Made by a program: the position numbers and the translations under genes. Positions 1 to 8,918 of a DNA stretch of 54,403 nt are shown here, in pieces. The stretch is taken from assembly GCA_017694885.1 (NCBI GenBank), contig JADIMH010000009.1, positions 1-54,403 of the forward strand, in the 5' to 3' direction. This DNA comes from Candidatus Cryptobacteroides faecipullorum (GTDB taxonomy: Bacteria > Bacteroidota > Bacteroidia > Bacteroidales > UBA932). The notes under the pieces are model-generated. The model saw nothing but the letters and a program-made list of their open reading frames with translations, was not told the DNA's origin and searched no databases. Position 1 is the first letter of the stretch. Each line of letters begins with the position of its first letter.

Positions 1-2778
1 GTCCTGGAATCAGACAATGAACTGGATGAAGCAGTCGTAGTAGGTGCCGGTACCCAGAAGAAGATTTCCGTGATAGGAGCCATATCATCCGTTCAGGGAG
101 ATGTCCTTCAGGCTCCGACATCGTCGCTGACCAGCAATCTGGCAGGAAAACTGGCCGGAGTATTCTCGATGACCACCTCGGGAGAACCGGGCGCCGCATC
201 CGAATTCTATATACGAGGAATCGGAACGTTCGGAGGAAGGACCCAGCCGCTGATCCTTCTGGACGACGTGGAAATATCTGTCGGAGACCTGAACAGAATA
301 CCGGCAGAGACCATCAAGAGTTTCACTATCCTCAAGGATGCCTCCGCAACGGCCATCTACGGAGTGCGCGGAGCCAACGGTGTCATGCTCGTCACGACCA
401 AGACCGGCCGTGCCAACACACGTACGGAAGTCAATGTTACGGTAGAGAATTCTTTCGTCCAGCCAGTCAATAAAGTGGATTTCGTAGATGGCGCCACCTG
501 GATGGAACTTTACAATGAGGCGACATTCGCCAGAGGCGGTACAGCTGAAGTGTATTCAAAGTCCCAGATCGACCTGACACGCAGCCATGACTACCCGTAT
601 CTGTTCCCGGACGTAGACTGGGACAAGCTGCTTTTCCGCGATTTCAACATGAACCAGCGTGCGAACATAAACATCTCCGGAGGTGGAAACAGGGCGACAT
701 ACTACATGAGCCTCAACATGAACCACAACACGGGTATCGTGAATGCTCCGAGCGACTACATGTTCAACAACAACATCCAGCAGTATTACTACAATTTCCA
801 GAACAACATTTCCTACAACCTTACCAGGACCACGAAGCTCGACCTCAAGCTGAATGCCCAGATAGGTGAATTCCATGGTCCTTCGGAAGGAGCGAGCGAG
901 CTGTTCAACTATATGCTCCAGAGCAACCCTGTCATGTTCCCGGCATATTACCCGACTCCGGAAGGCGGTGAAGACTGGATATATTTCGGAAATGTCTACA
1001 AGAACAACAACAACGAGATAAGGCTGAACCCTTACTCGCAGATGCTCGATGACAATACTGTCACGAAAGACAACAAGATAAATGTAGCCCTCCATTTGGA
1101 CCAGAATCTGGATTTTATAACCAAAGGTCTCAGTCTGAATGCCATTGTAAACTGGAACAGCTACGCCAACAGCTCATACCAGCAATCTCTCAAATCGCAT
1201 TTCTACACGGTTGAGGACGGTAGCTGGACTCCGGAAAATCCGGATTCGTTCAAGCTTGTGCAGGTCGGCGAGCCGGGCGAGAAATTCATTACTGAAAACT
1301 ATAGCGAGCCTACTACCGACCAGGTATTCTACTTCGATGCGAAAGTAAACTACAACAGGACATTCAAGAAACACAGCGTAGGCGCACTTCTCATGTATTC
1401 CATGCGTGACTACCGCCCTAACAAGAGCCTTTCAGAGCGTAACCAGGGATTCTCCGGAAGAGTAAACTACAACTATGACGAAAGATATTTCGTAGAGCTC
1501 AATTTCGGTTATAACGGTACGGAAAGGCTTGCTCCAGGACACAGGTTCGAGTTCTTCCCGGCAGCATCAGTAGGCTGGGTGCCGAGCAACGAGAAATTCT
1601 GGGAACCTGTATCGAAGGTTATCGACTACTTTAAGGTCCGCGGATCATACGGACTCATCGGAAGCGACGGATTCAACTTCTACGAGCATTTCGTTTACTT
1701 CGACAAAGTGAATCTCCAGGGAGGCGGCGGAGCTGTCTTCGGTCCGTCATCCAGCAACCAGACAACATTCGTAAGCCATGGCGTAGATGCATATAAGGTA
1801 GATGACGCTACATGGGAGCACGCTGTGAAACTGGACATCGGATTCGACCTGTCGCTTTTCCACCAGGTGAATATCACATTCGACTGGTTCCTCGACAACA
1901 GAAGCAATATCATGATGCAGCGCAGCTCATGGCCGGACATCATGGGATACTGGAATGCAATTCCTTGGGCCCAGATCGGAAGGGTCAAGAACCAGGGTGC
2001 GGAATTCAGCGTCAACTGGCAGAAATATTTCGGCAAGGACTGGAGATTGGACACAAGGATCAACTTCTCCTATGCACAGAACGAATATGTAGCATATGAT
2101 GAACCGGACTATCCGGAGCCATGGAGAAGCAAGGTCGGCAGACCTCTCGACGGATTCTACCAGTGGGGATACATTGCCGACGGACTCTTCGAAAGCCAGG
2201 AGGATATCGACAACCATGCCGAGCAGCAGCTCGGAAGTACTGTCCGCCCGGGTGACGTAAAATACCGTGATGTCAACGGTGACGGAAAAATCACGGATCT
2301 GGACAAGGTACAGATTTCACCATACGGCAGTACGCCTCGCATCCAGTACGGTATCGGAATCAATGTCGGATACAAAAAGTGGGATCTGGGAGTGTTCTTC
2401 AACGGTTCTGCCATGAGGACCATAATGATAAGCGGCATTACTCCGTTCGGCACAGATGCATACAATGTGATGGAATTCATCGAAGAAAACCGCTGGCAGG
2501 AAAGCAACCCGGATCCGAATGCCCAGTATCCGAGACTCGGCATCAACGAAACGGATGTAAGAAACAACCTGGAAGCCAGCACATACTGGTTGAGGGACGG
2601 CAGTTTCCTCAGATTCAAGACCCTCGAATTGGGTTATTCGTTCAACTGGGGAAGGATCTACCTCAACGGGGACAACATAGCCGTCTGGAGTCCGTTCAAA
2701 GAATGGGATCCGGAACTCAACTGGAACAGCTACCCTCTTTCCAGAACATTCACATTAGGTATTCAATTCAAATTCTAA
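1..2778 (+). CDS. SusC/RagA-type TonB-linked outer membrane transporter, 5' end cut by window
   Basis: This is the outer-membrane barrel that imports oligosaccharides or glycopeptides captured by the adjacent SusD lipoprotein, powered by TonB. The frame is open from base 1, so the gene begins outside the window; a GTG at 70 only looks like a start. The first visible residues include LDEAVVVGAGTQKK, the conserved segment between the N-terminal carboxypeptidase-D-like domain and the plug. The plug follows (IRGIGTFGGR, ILLDDVE, AIYGVRGANGVMLVTTKTG), then a long barrel ending in FTLGIQFKF with the terminal aromatic usual for barrels. About 925 residues are visible; the signal peptide and the N-terminal domain are missing. 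SusD follows after 19 bp, so the two are clearly co-transcribed. The substrate cannot be inferred. Confidence 0.96.
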   Translation, partial: VLESDNELDEAVVVGAGTQKKISVIGAISSVQGDVLQAPTSSLTSNLAGKLAGVFSMTTSGEPGAASEFYIRGIGTFGGRTQPLILLDDVEISVGDLNRIPAETIKSFTILKDASATAIYGVRGANGVMLVTTKTGRANTRTEVNVTVENSFVQPVNKVDFVDGATWMELYNEATFARGGTAEVYSKSQIDLTRSHDYPYLFPDVDWDKLLFRDFNMNQRANINISGGGNRATYYMSLNMNHNTGIVNAPSDYMFNNNIQQYYYNFQNNISYNLTRTTKLDLKLNAQIGEFHGPSEGASELFNYMLQSNPVMFPAYYPTPEGGEDWIYFGNVYKNNNNEIRLNPYSQMLDDNTVTKDNKINVALHLDQNLDFITKGLSLNAIVNWNSYANSSYQQSLKSHFYTVEDGSWTPENPDSFKLVQVGEPGEKFITENYSEPTTDQVFYFDAKVNYNRTFKKHSVGALLMYSMRDYRPNKSLSERNQGFSGRVNYNYDERYFVELNFGYNGTERLAPGHRFEFFPAASVGWVPSNEKFWEPVSKVIDYFKVRGSYGLIGSDGFNFYEHFVYFDKVNLQGGGGAVFGPSSSNQTTFVSHGVDAYKVDDATWEHAVKLDIGFDLSLFHQVNITFDWFLDNRSNIMMQRSSWPDIMGYWNAIPWAQIGRVKNQGAEFSVNWQKYFGKDWRLDTRINFSYAQNEYVAYDEPDYPEPWRSKVGRPLDGFYQWGYIADGLFESQEDIDNHAEQQLGSTVRPGDVKYRDVNGDGKITDLDKVQISPYGSTPRIQYGIGINVGYKKWDLGVFFNGSAMRTIMISGITPFGTDAYNVMEFIEENRWQESNPDPNAQYPRLGINETDVRNNLEASTYWLRDGSFLRFKTLELGYSFNWGRIYLNGDNIAVWSPFKEWDPELNWNSYPLSRTFTLGIQFKF

Positions 2779-2797
2779 GAATAGGAAAACAAATCAT

Positions 2798-4780
2798 ATG
2801 AAACTGTCATTTAACATACTGCTGGCATCTTTCGCAGCTTTGGCATGCACCTCATGCAACTTTCTCGATGTCGCTCCGGCAAAGAGAGCCGACCTGACGG
2901 ATGCCATGAAAAACAAATCCGCCGTCGAGAACTGGGTATACGGAAACTACGAGACGGTCCATGTGACAAACCCGATATCCTTCACCAACTATGAGGGGTC
3001 GGCGGATGAATTCGTCACTCCTGACGCCTGGACGGAACACGCCAGACAGGCAGCGGCTTACGGCAAACTCAACGCCACGAACATGTCCGATGATTACTGG
3101 AGACGTCTGTACGGAGCCATCGGCAACATCCATCTTTTCCTCAGAGAACTGGAAATCCAGAATCCTCCGTTCCTTACCGAAGATGACAAGGCTCTGTATA
3201 TAGCCAATACGCATTTCCTCAAGGGCTACTATTACTTCAGAATACTGTCGCTTTTCGGACCTTGTCCTAAAGTGGATTCCTACCAGCCGACAGATACCCC
3301 TAAGGAAGAATTTCCAGGAAGATACCATTTCGACTACATGGTAGACTATGTATGCGACCAGCTCGACCTTGCGAGCAACACCCCCCAGTTCCCGGCAGAC
3401 TATACGCTTGACGAGTCATACGGAAGAGGGAACAAGACCGTATGCGCAGCCATCAAGTCAAGAATGCTTCTGTACGCCGCCTCTCCTCTATGGAACGGAA
3501 GTTTCCCATATCCGGCCTGGAGCAACACCACTTTTGAGACGCCGGGATACGGAAAGGAACTGGTAAGCAAGGAATTCAGCCTGGACAAATGGTACCGTGC
3601 AAAGGAAGCCGCAGAGGAAGCGATAAGAATCGCAACCACTGACGGCCACAGGAAACTGATGGACATTGCCGACATCGAGAATATGATGGATAATGACAAG
3701 CTCAGTCCTGAAGATCTCTACATACCGGAGAGCATGTTTGAAGGAGAAGAGAATGCGGAAGCCAAGGAAGAATTCCTCAAAAGGGTAATGCTCATGAGGT
3801 ACGTCGCTGCATCGGATGAAGAAATGGGCAACCATGAACTCATATTCACGATGAACAACAATGCATCATCCGAAATATCGTTCGCCTCTCTCCCGAGAAA
3901 CGTCATCAAGAATAACAACGGGGAATGGTACAGCGGATACGCCGGCATAAGCCCTACGCTGGAAATGGTAGAGTCATTCTACACAGTGAACGGAAAACTC
4001 CCTGAAAAGGATCCTGAATTCCCTGATGAAAGCCAGTGGCTGACCTCTGCCGATATCCCGAACAGAGGGGATGTCATAAAACTGAACGTAAACAGGGAGC
4101 CGAGGTTCTATGCATGGATACTGTATGACGGATGCGATGTAGGACCGGTGCTTGCAGACGGAAGCCCGCTGACACTGGATCTGAAGAGCACGGACAAATC
4201 AGGCTATGTCAACAATCCTTCTCTCCGCGACCAGAACCAGACAGGCTATCTGAACAACAAATTCACTCCGCCCGACACCAGATGGACAGGAAACTCCAAC
4301 AGCGTAGAATACTTTCCGGCTCCGCTGATCAGGCTTGCCGAACTGTATCTCAACCTTGCAGAATGCTGTGCCGAACTGTATATGAATACCGGAGATGCAG
4401 CAGAACTCGATGAAGCCCTGACCAACCTCAATATTATCCGCAAACGTGCCGGCGTGCCGGAACTTACGGCAGAAGACTGCACGGACGATATGACCATACG
4501 CGACTGGGTACGGGCCGAGCGCAGGATAGAACTGTTCATGGAAGGACACCGCTACCATGACCTGAGAAGATGGTGCATAGCCGAAGAACATCTTAAGGAA
4601 GGCGCCCGCACCGGACTGAACAGTTTCGTCGGAAGGATAACCAATCCTACTTTCTCACAGTTCAACCAGAGAGTGGAGGTCGACGGAGACTACTGCTGGT
4701 ACGACCGCATGTACCTTCTGCCTCTGCACCAGAACGAGGTATACAACAACCCTCAGATGGTACAGGCACCGGGATATTAA
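2798..4780 (+). CDS. SusD/RagB family surface glycan-binding lipoprotein
   Basis: This is the surface lipoprotein that caps the SusC barrel and binds substrate. It has a lipoprotein signal with the lipobox at LACTSCNFLD, so the mature protein starts at Cys20 and should be anchored and exported. The 660 residues fit the SusD/RagB fold: an N-terminal TPR-like helical half (VENWVYGNYE, LKGYYYFRILSLFGPCPK) and the conserved C-terminal segment containing IRLAELYLNLAECCAELY, then WVRAERRIELFMEGHRYHDLRRW. It begins 19 bp after susC, is in the same operon as the BT_3987-type lipoproteins downstream, and is somewhat longer than typical SusD proteins. Confidence 0.96.
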   Translation: MKLSFNILLASFAALACTSCNFLDVAPAKRADLTDAMKNKSAVENWVYGNYETVHVTNPISFTNYEGSADEFVTPDAWTEHARQAAAYGKLNATNMSDDYWRRLYGAIGNIHLFLRELEIQNPPFLTEDDKALYIANTHFLKGYYYFRILSLFGPCPKVDSYQPTDTPKEEFPGRYHFDYMVDYVCDQLDLASNTPQFPADYTLDESYGRGNKTVCAAIKSRMLLYAASPLWNGSFPYPAWSNTTFETPGYGKELVSKEFSLDKWYRAKEAAEEAIRIATTDGHRKLMDIADIENMMDNDKLSPEDLYIPESMFEGEENAEAKEEFLKRVMLMRYVAASDEEMGNHELIFTMNNNASSEISFASLPRNVIKNNNGEWYSGYAGISPTLEMVESFYTVNGKLPEKDPEFPDESQWLTSADIPNRGDVIKLNVNREPRFYAWILYDGCDVGPVLADGSPLTLDLKSTDKSGYVNNPSLRDQNQTGYLNNKFTPPDTRWTGNSNSVEYFPAPLIRLAELYLNLAECCAELYMNTGDAAELDEALTNLNIIRKRAGVPELTAEDCTDDMTIRDWVRAERRIELFMEGHRYHDLRRWCIAEEHLKEGARTGLNSFVGRITNPTFSQFNQRVEVDGDYCWYDRMYLLPLHQNEVYNNPQMVQAPGY

Positions 4781-4823
4781 CAGTTAACATGAGCATGACA
4801 AATCGAATACAATAACGACAATC

Positions 4824-6392
4824 ATGAAGAAATTTCTGAATATCACAGCCATCGCTACAATCGCAATGATGAGTTGCGCATGCAATGAAGAAGCTATAGA
4901 ACCTTCGGATGACTGGAAGGACGTCCCTGTTGAAGAGAACCTGACCGACTACATATATTTCGAGGACGGTTCGTTCACTACAGCTACGGTGGACTTCACC
5001 TTGAATCAGACGGAATTCAGCTACAAAGTAATCAGAAAAAGTGAAAACGGCCTTGACTGCAAGGCTGACGTCACGCTTCTTACAGAAGAAGAGCTTGCTT
5101 CCGAAGGCAGTTATTATGCCCGGATCCCCGCTGAATATTTCGAAGTGACGCCTTCTGTAGAGTTCACCGAAAACGATGAGGCCGAAGTGACTGTCAGCTT
5201 CAATGCCGACAAGGCCACCGAAGTGGCAGAATTCATTACATCGAGCAGGAACAGTGAAAAAAGTCCCTGCATAGCCATAAGGCTGGATGTTAACGGAGAC
5301 AACGGTATAGTGGCCAGCAAGAAAGCCGGATACCTGATTATATCATGGTCCTATGACAATGCTTCCGCCTGCAGGATTTCCGCTGAACTCGAAGGGGCCG
5401 AGAGACCGCTGTATATAGATCTTGTGCCTTATACTGAATTGCCTGCAATCTCGGTGAACCATTTTTCTTCATGCAAGATAAATGTAAACCATTTCTCGGG
5501 GAATATCGTAGGCGAAGTCAAAGTAAACGCAGCGTTTGATGAAGCGGCTGCAGCGGAATATGCCGAGAGCAACGGTTATGAGATGCTTCCGGCGGATGCC
5601 CTTACTTGCACAGGTGAAGCAACCATTACTTCCGATAATACCAGCGCAGCATTGACATTCGATCTGGACCGGAGCAAACTCACAGGATACGGGCTTTATA
5701 TGGCAGCCGTTACCCTTACGGTATCCGAAAACGCCGAATTCGAAGGCAGCACCACATTCTGTTTCCTGATCGAGTCTCCTGTATCCTACGACGGACTCTG
5801 GATAGATACCGGATCCGGTATTGAGCCTGCAGACTCTGAAGGCTGGGCATCCTATCAGGCAAACAACCTGTACGCTCCTGCAAGCCAGCCTGGGGACGGT
5901 TATCTTGGAGGATTGTTCGACAAACAGGGCTATTGGCACTGGCACAGTTCCTACGATGGAAATCAATATTACATAAATGAGACATACGGACATTTTGTCC
6001 AGATAAAGCTCACCGAACCGATCAGCCACGGTCTCAGGTTCAACTATTGGGGCCGCGTCGACCAATGGGACAATCCGGCCAAGTACGCACCGAGCAAGAT
6101 TGTCATCTGGTACTCTACAGTCGAGAATATCAACAACGAGACATCCGACACAGACGGGAACTGGCAGGAGCTGGCCACACTTACCAGAGAGGCCGACGGG
6201 CTGCCGTACAGGAACTGGGGAGAAATGTACCAGTCCGAAGGATATGACATAGAAGGCTTGGGGAATATAACCTACCTGAGATTCTGTTGCATGGAAAACA
6301 TAGACCAAAACGGAGCCCTGCACTATCTCGGTAAAGATACCAGCGATCCAACGGGCATAGCCATTTCTGATATGAAAATATGGGGAAACTAA
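4824..6392 (+). CDS. BT_3987/DUF1735-type surface lipoprotein (first of a tandem pair)
   Basis: This is a probable surface glycan- or glycoprotein-binding lipoprotein of the SusCD operon. The signal ends in a lipobox (MMSCAC). Two BT_3987/DUF1735-like Ig-type modules can be seen: one at about residues 35-175 (with YARIPAEYFEVTP) and one at about 185-305 (with LTFDLDRSKLTGYGLYMAAV). The C-terminal 190 residues form a separate module with ETYGHFVQIKLTEP and ITYLRFCCMEN that looks like a galactose-binding, discoidin-like beta sandwich. The same three-part layout occurs in the next gene, which points to duplication. The gap to that gene is 24 bp. Family assignment is strong; ligand is unknown. 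Confidence 0.85.
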   Translation: MKKFLNITAIATIAMMSCACNEEAIEPSDDWKDVPVEENLTDYIYFEDGSFTTATVDFTLNQTEFSYKVIRKSENGLDCKADVTLLTEEELASEGSYYARIPAEYFEVTPSVEFTENDEAEVTVSFNADKATEVAEFITSSRNSEKSPCIAIRLDVNGDNGIVASKKAGYLIISWSYDNASACRISAELEGAERPLYIDLVPYTELPAISVNHFSSCKINVNHFSGNIVGEVKVNAAFDEAAAAEYAESNGYEMLPADALTCTGEATITSDNTSAALTFDLDRSKLTGYGLYMAAVTLTVSENAEFEGSTTFCFLIESPVSYDGLWIDTGSGIEPADSEGWASYQANNLYAPASQPGDGYLGGLFDKQGYWHWHSSYDGNQYYINETYGHFVQIKLTEPISHGLRFNYWGRVDQWDNPAKYAPSKIVIWYSTVENINNETSDTDGNWQELATLTREADGLPYRNWGEMYQSEGYDIEGLGNITYLRFCCMENIDQNGALHYLGKDTSDPTGIAISDMKIWGN

Positions 6393-6416
6393 ATCACAAT
6401 ACATAACCAAGACAAA

Positions 6417-7886
6417 ATGATGAACAGATATATCAAATATTTGCTGCTGTCCGTTCCGGCCGTTCTGCTGACCTCGTGCGAGGGGGACAGATATGACCTG
6501 TCGACGATGATTCCTGAGAAGTACCACACGGTACTGAGCTTTGCCGACACGCAGATAAAGGAAAATATCCTGTATGAAGACATAAACAACAGCATATCAT
6601 TCAAAGTACTTAAAGGCGGAAGCGAACTCAATACCGCCTGCTCTGCGACACTGCACATCCTGAGCAATGAGGAACTGCATGAGCAGTACGGCAATGCATA
6701 CACGGCAATACCCCAGTCGATGTATTCCGTATCTTCCGATCTGCTTTTCCCTCCTGACAAGGAATCCGGAGACGTCGAGATAACCTTCGATGAAAATCAG
6801 GTCGATAAACTGAAAGAGTTCTATACAGACCTGCCGGAGGGCATAAAGCCATGCATAGCGGTAAAGGTAGTACCTTACAAGGGTACGACAGTCTTTGAAG
6901 GGAATGACGTCGCCATCAGCACGTTCTCGATAAGGAAAATCGAACTTATGGCAGGATGTTCAGGAGGGAAAATGTCCCTCAGCGGACTGAATGACCTCTC
7001 ATCCCTGCCTATGGCAAACATCAACGCGGCGAACAGCATCAGCATCTCTATGCCTACGAATGTAAGCAACCAGTGGGAGATACTGTGCACCGCGAAATAC
7101 CGTCCTGACCTCATAGAAGCCTACAATGCCGAAAACGGAACTGACTATGAAACCCTCCCGGACGGAGTATTTTCTCTGAGCACCAATGAAATCAATATGA
7201 CACCGGGAGTGAACAAAGCCGAGTTTGCAATGCAGTTCGACAAGACGAACCTGACAGGTTCAGGACTGTATCTCGTTCCGATAGAGCTGTCAACAAGCAT
7301 GCTCTCCCTCGACTCGGAACTGTTCTACATTCTGGCGGCCAATACTGTCAGTCTGACCGAGAGCAACTTCTCGTCTCCTGCTACGGCGACTTATGACGGA
7401 AGCGGACTTGCAGGACTGTGCGACAATACCTCGGGATTCTGGCACAGTGTATATAAGGACGAGCCTGGCAATCCGGAAGTCGGTCCGTACTATTACGATG
7501 ATACGTTCGGACATTATTTCCAGGTAAGGCTGAATACTCCTCTGGAAGAAAGCTTCAGACTTGCATACTGGGTACGCGCCGACTATGATCCGACAGCTTC
7601 CGCTCCAAGTGAAGTCAGACTGTATTATTCAAATTCGGCACAGCCGGAAGAAGAAACAGAGACCGAAAACGGATGGAAACTTCTGACCACCCTTACAAAG
7701 GATGAGGACAACCTGCCTGCCACCAGCGGTGCTTTCTATCTGTCAGGACCGATTGACCTCTCTGAAACAGGACAGATCATGAACCTGAGATTCTGCGTCA
7801 TTTCAAGCAACGGCGGACTCTCCCACCCTGGAAAGGAAGTAGGAGCCCACACTGCCATTGCCGAATTCAAACTCTGGGGAAAATAA
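6417..7886 (+). CDS. BT_3987/DUF1735-type surface lipoprotein (second of the pair)
   Basis: This is a paralogue of the preceding lipoprotein with the same layout: signal ending in LLTSCEG, two BT_3987/DUF1735-like modules (the second with FAMQFDKTNLTGSGLYLVPI), and a C-terminal module whose DTFGHYFQVRLNTP and IMNLRFCVISS match ETYGHFVQIKLTEP and ITYLRFCCMEN of its neighbour. Divergence is high, so the duplication is old or the two were recruited separately. A second ATG at 6420 could also be the start. It is 3 bp from the next gene, so translation is probably coupled. A likely role is surface binding of the operon's substrate. Confidence 0.84.
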   Translation: MMNRYIKYLLLSVPAVLLTSCEGDRYDLSTMIPEKYHTVLSFADTQIKENILYEDINNSISFKVLKGGSELNTACSATLHILSNEELHEQYGNAYTAIPQSMYSVSSDLLFPPDKESGDVEITFDENQVDKLKEFYTDLPEGIKPCIAVKVVPYKGTTVFEGNDVAISTFSIRKIELMAGCSGGKMSLSGLNDLSSLPMANINAANSISISMPTNVSNQWEILCTAKYRPDLIEAYNAENGTDYETLPDGVFSLSTNEINMTPGVNKAEFAMQFDKTNLTGSGLYLVPIELSTSMLSLDSELFYILAANTVSLTESNFSSPATATYDGSGLAGLCDNTSGFWHSVYKDEPGNPEVGPYYYDDTFGHYFQVRLNTPLEESFRLAYWVRADYDPTASAPSEVRLYYSNSAQPEEETETENGWKLLTTLTKDEDNLPATSGAFYLSGPIDLSETGQIMNLRFCVISSNGGLSHPGKEVGAHTAIAEFKLWGK

Positions 7887-7889
7887 CCG

Positions 7890-8840
7890 ATGAATATGAA
7901 AAAAAACATTATAATCTCTACCTTTTTAATCGCCCTGAGCCTCATTTCCTGCTCCAAGGACAATACTAAGGACGACGAACGCATGGAGATACCGGAAGAT
8001 CTGGTATTCAACCCAATATGGGTAACCGGTCTGTACGAAGGAGGCGACAGGTGGCTTTACCCGTGGAAAGGCGAGCACGTCATGCTGCTGTCCTACAGCA
8101 AGGATCTGGACAGAGGAATCATGCAGACATGGGTGGGCTGGTGCGACAAGATATATGAATTCTACAACGAATGTACCGGATCCACACGTGAGGGAGGCCC
8201 CGAATTCGACGGATGTCTCCCCATCATCCAGTACCGGGGAACAGGCGCTGCGGCAGTCGCATGGGTCGGCGGTGTCGGAATATACATGGAGGTGGAGTAT
8301 TTCGACGGGGCCTACAAGGCCGTCCAGGAAGGATATTGCTGGGGGCTGAACGCATATGAGATGGGAAGGAATTTCTGGAGCTACTACTCAAAACTCGGAG
8401 ATGAACCTTGGTGTACCGGATTTTCTGTATATTTCGAGTCGGCAGCTCTGGAAGCGAAAGGGATCCCGGACAAGAATGAAGAGACAAGGGAGGCATATAC
8501 GGAATATATGAACACTCCCGGGGCCCGGTTCGACAATACGCTCGGACAAAATATCGGAATCGGAGGCTGGAGTTCCAACTCGCTTTTCGCAGCGTTCTGT
8601 CTCAAGCTTATGGATACTTTCGGAGACAAGTGGACATACAATGTATGGAAACAGGTCGGGGCAAGACCGGATGCCCAAAACGATCAGGAAAGACAGGACA
8701 ATTTCATCATAGCCAGCAGTATTGCCGCCGGCTATGACCTGTGCGACCTGTTCGAGTACTGGAGGTGGACCGTATCCGATAATGCCAAGGATATCATAAA
8801 AGGGTACGGATTCCCGGTATTCAACCCGTCTGCTCTCTAA
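7890..8840 (+). CDS. lipoprotein resembling a gluzincin-type metallopeptidase with an altered zinc motif
   Basis: This is the last gene of the SusCD operon. It has a lipoprotein signal (LSLISCSKD). I do not recognise a named family with certainty. The middle of the protein looks like the HExxH region of M60/enhancin-type gluzincins: GLNAYEMGRNFW at residues 153-164, where Tyr156 and Arg160 occupy the usual two zinc His positions. The C-terminal third (NDQERQDNFIIASSIAAGYDL, then FEYWRW) resembles the helical tail of those peptidases. A single base (TAT versus CAT) separates Tyr156 from His. The protein may therefore be a non-catalytic glycoprotein binder, a divergent peptidase, or a family where this motif is normal. 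The start could also be the ATG at 7896. Confidence 0.6.
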   Translation: MNMKKNIIISTFLIALSLISCSKDNTKDDERMEIPEDLVFNPIWVTGLYEGGDRWLYPWKGEHVMLLSYSKDLDRGIMQTWVGWCDKIYEFYNECTGSTREGGPEFDGCLPIIQYRGTGAAAVAWVGGVGIYMEVEYFDGAYKAVQEGYCWGLNAYEMGRNFWSYYSKLGDEPWCTGFSVYFESAALEAKGIPDKNEETREAYTEYMNTPGARFDNTLGQNIGIGGWSSNSLFAAFCLKLMDTFGDKWTYNVWKQVGARPDAQNDQERQDNFIIASSIAAGYDLCDLFEYWRWTVSDNAKDIIKGYGFPVFNPSAL

Positions 8841-8850
8841 ACTTCGACAT

Positions 8851-8893
8851 TCCGGAGCAGAGAAAGTCTTTTTCTTTCCCGGCTCCGGATTTA
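8851..8893 (+). terminator. hairpin terminator ending the SusCD operon
   Basis: The arms TCCGGAGC (8851-8858) and GCTCCGGA (8882-8889) are perfectly complementary. An inner GAAAG/CTTTC pairing extends the hairpin, and the sequence then runs into TTTATT. It sits 10 bp after the last gene of the operon. Confidence 0.7.
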
Positions 8894-8918
8894 TTCATCA
8901 TTAAAGAAACAGTTTTCA

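Noticed and set aside
5469..6527. A 352-codon open frame on the minus strand
   Set aside because: It lies wholly within the lipoprotein gene on the plus strand and has no recognisable domain or upstream promoter; the plus-strand product has a signal and clear modules.
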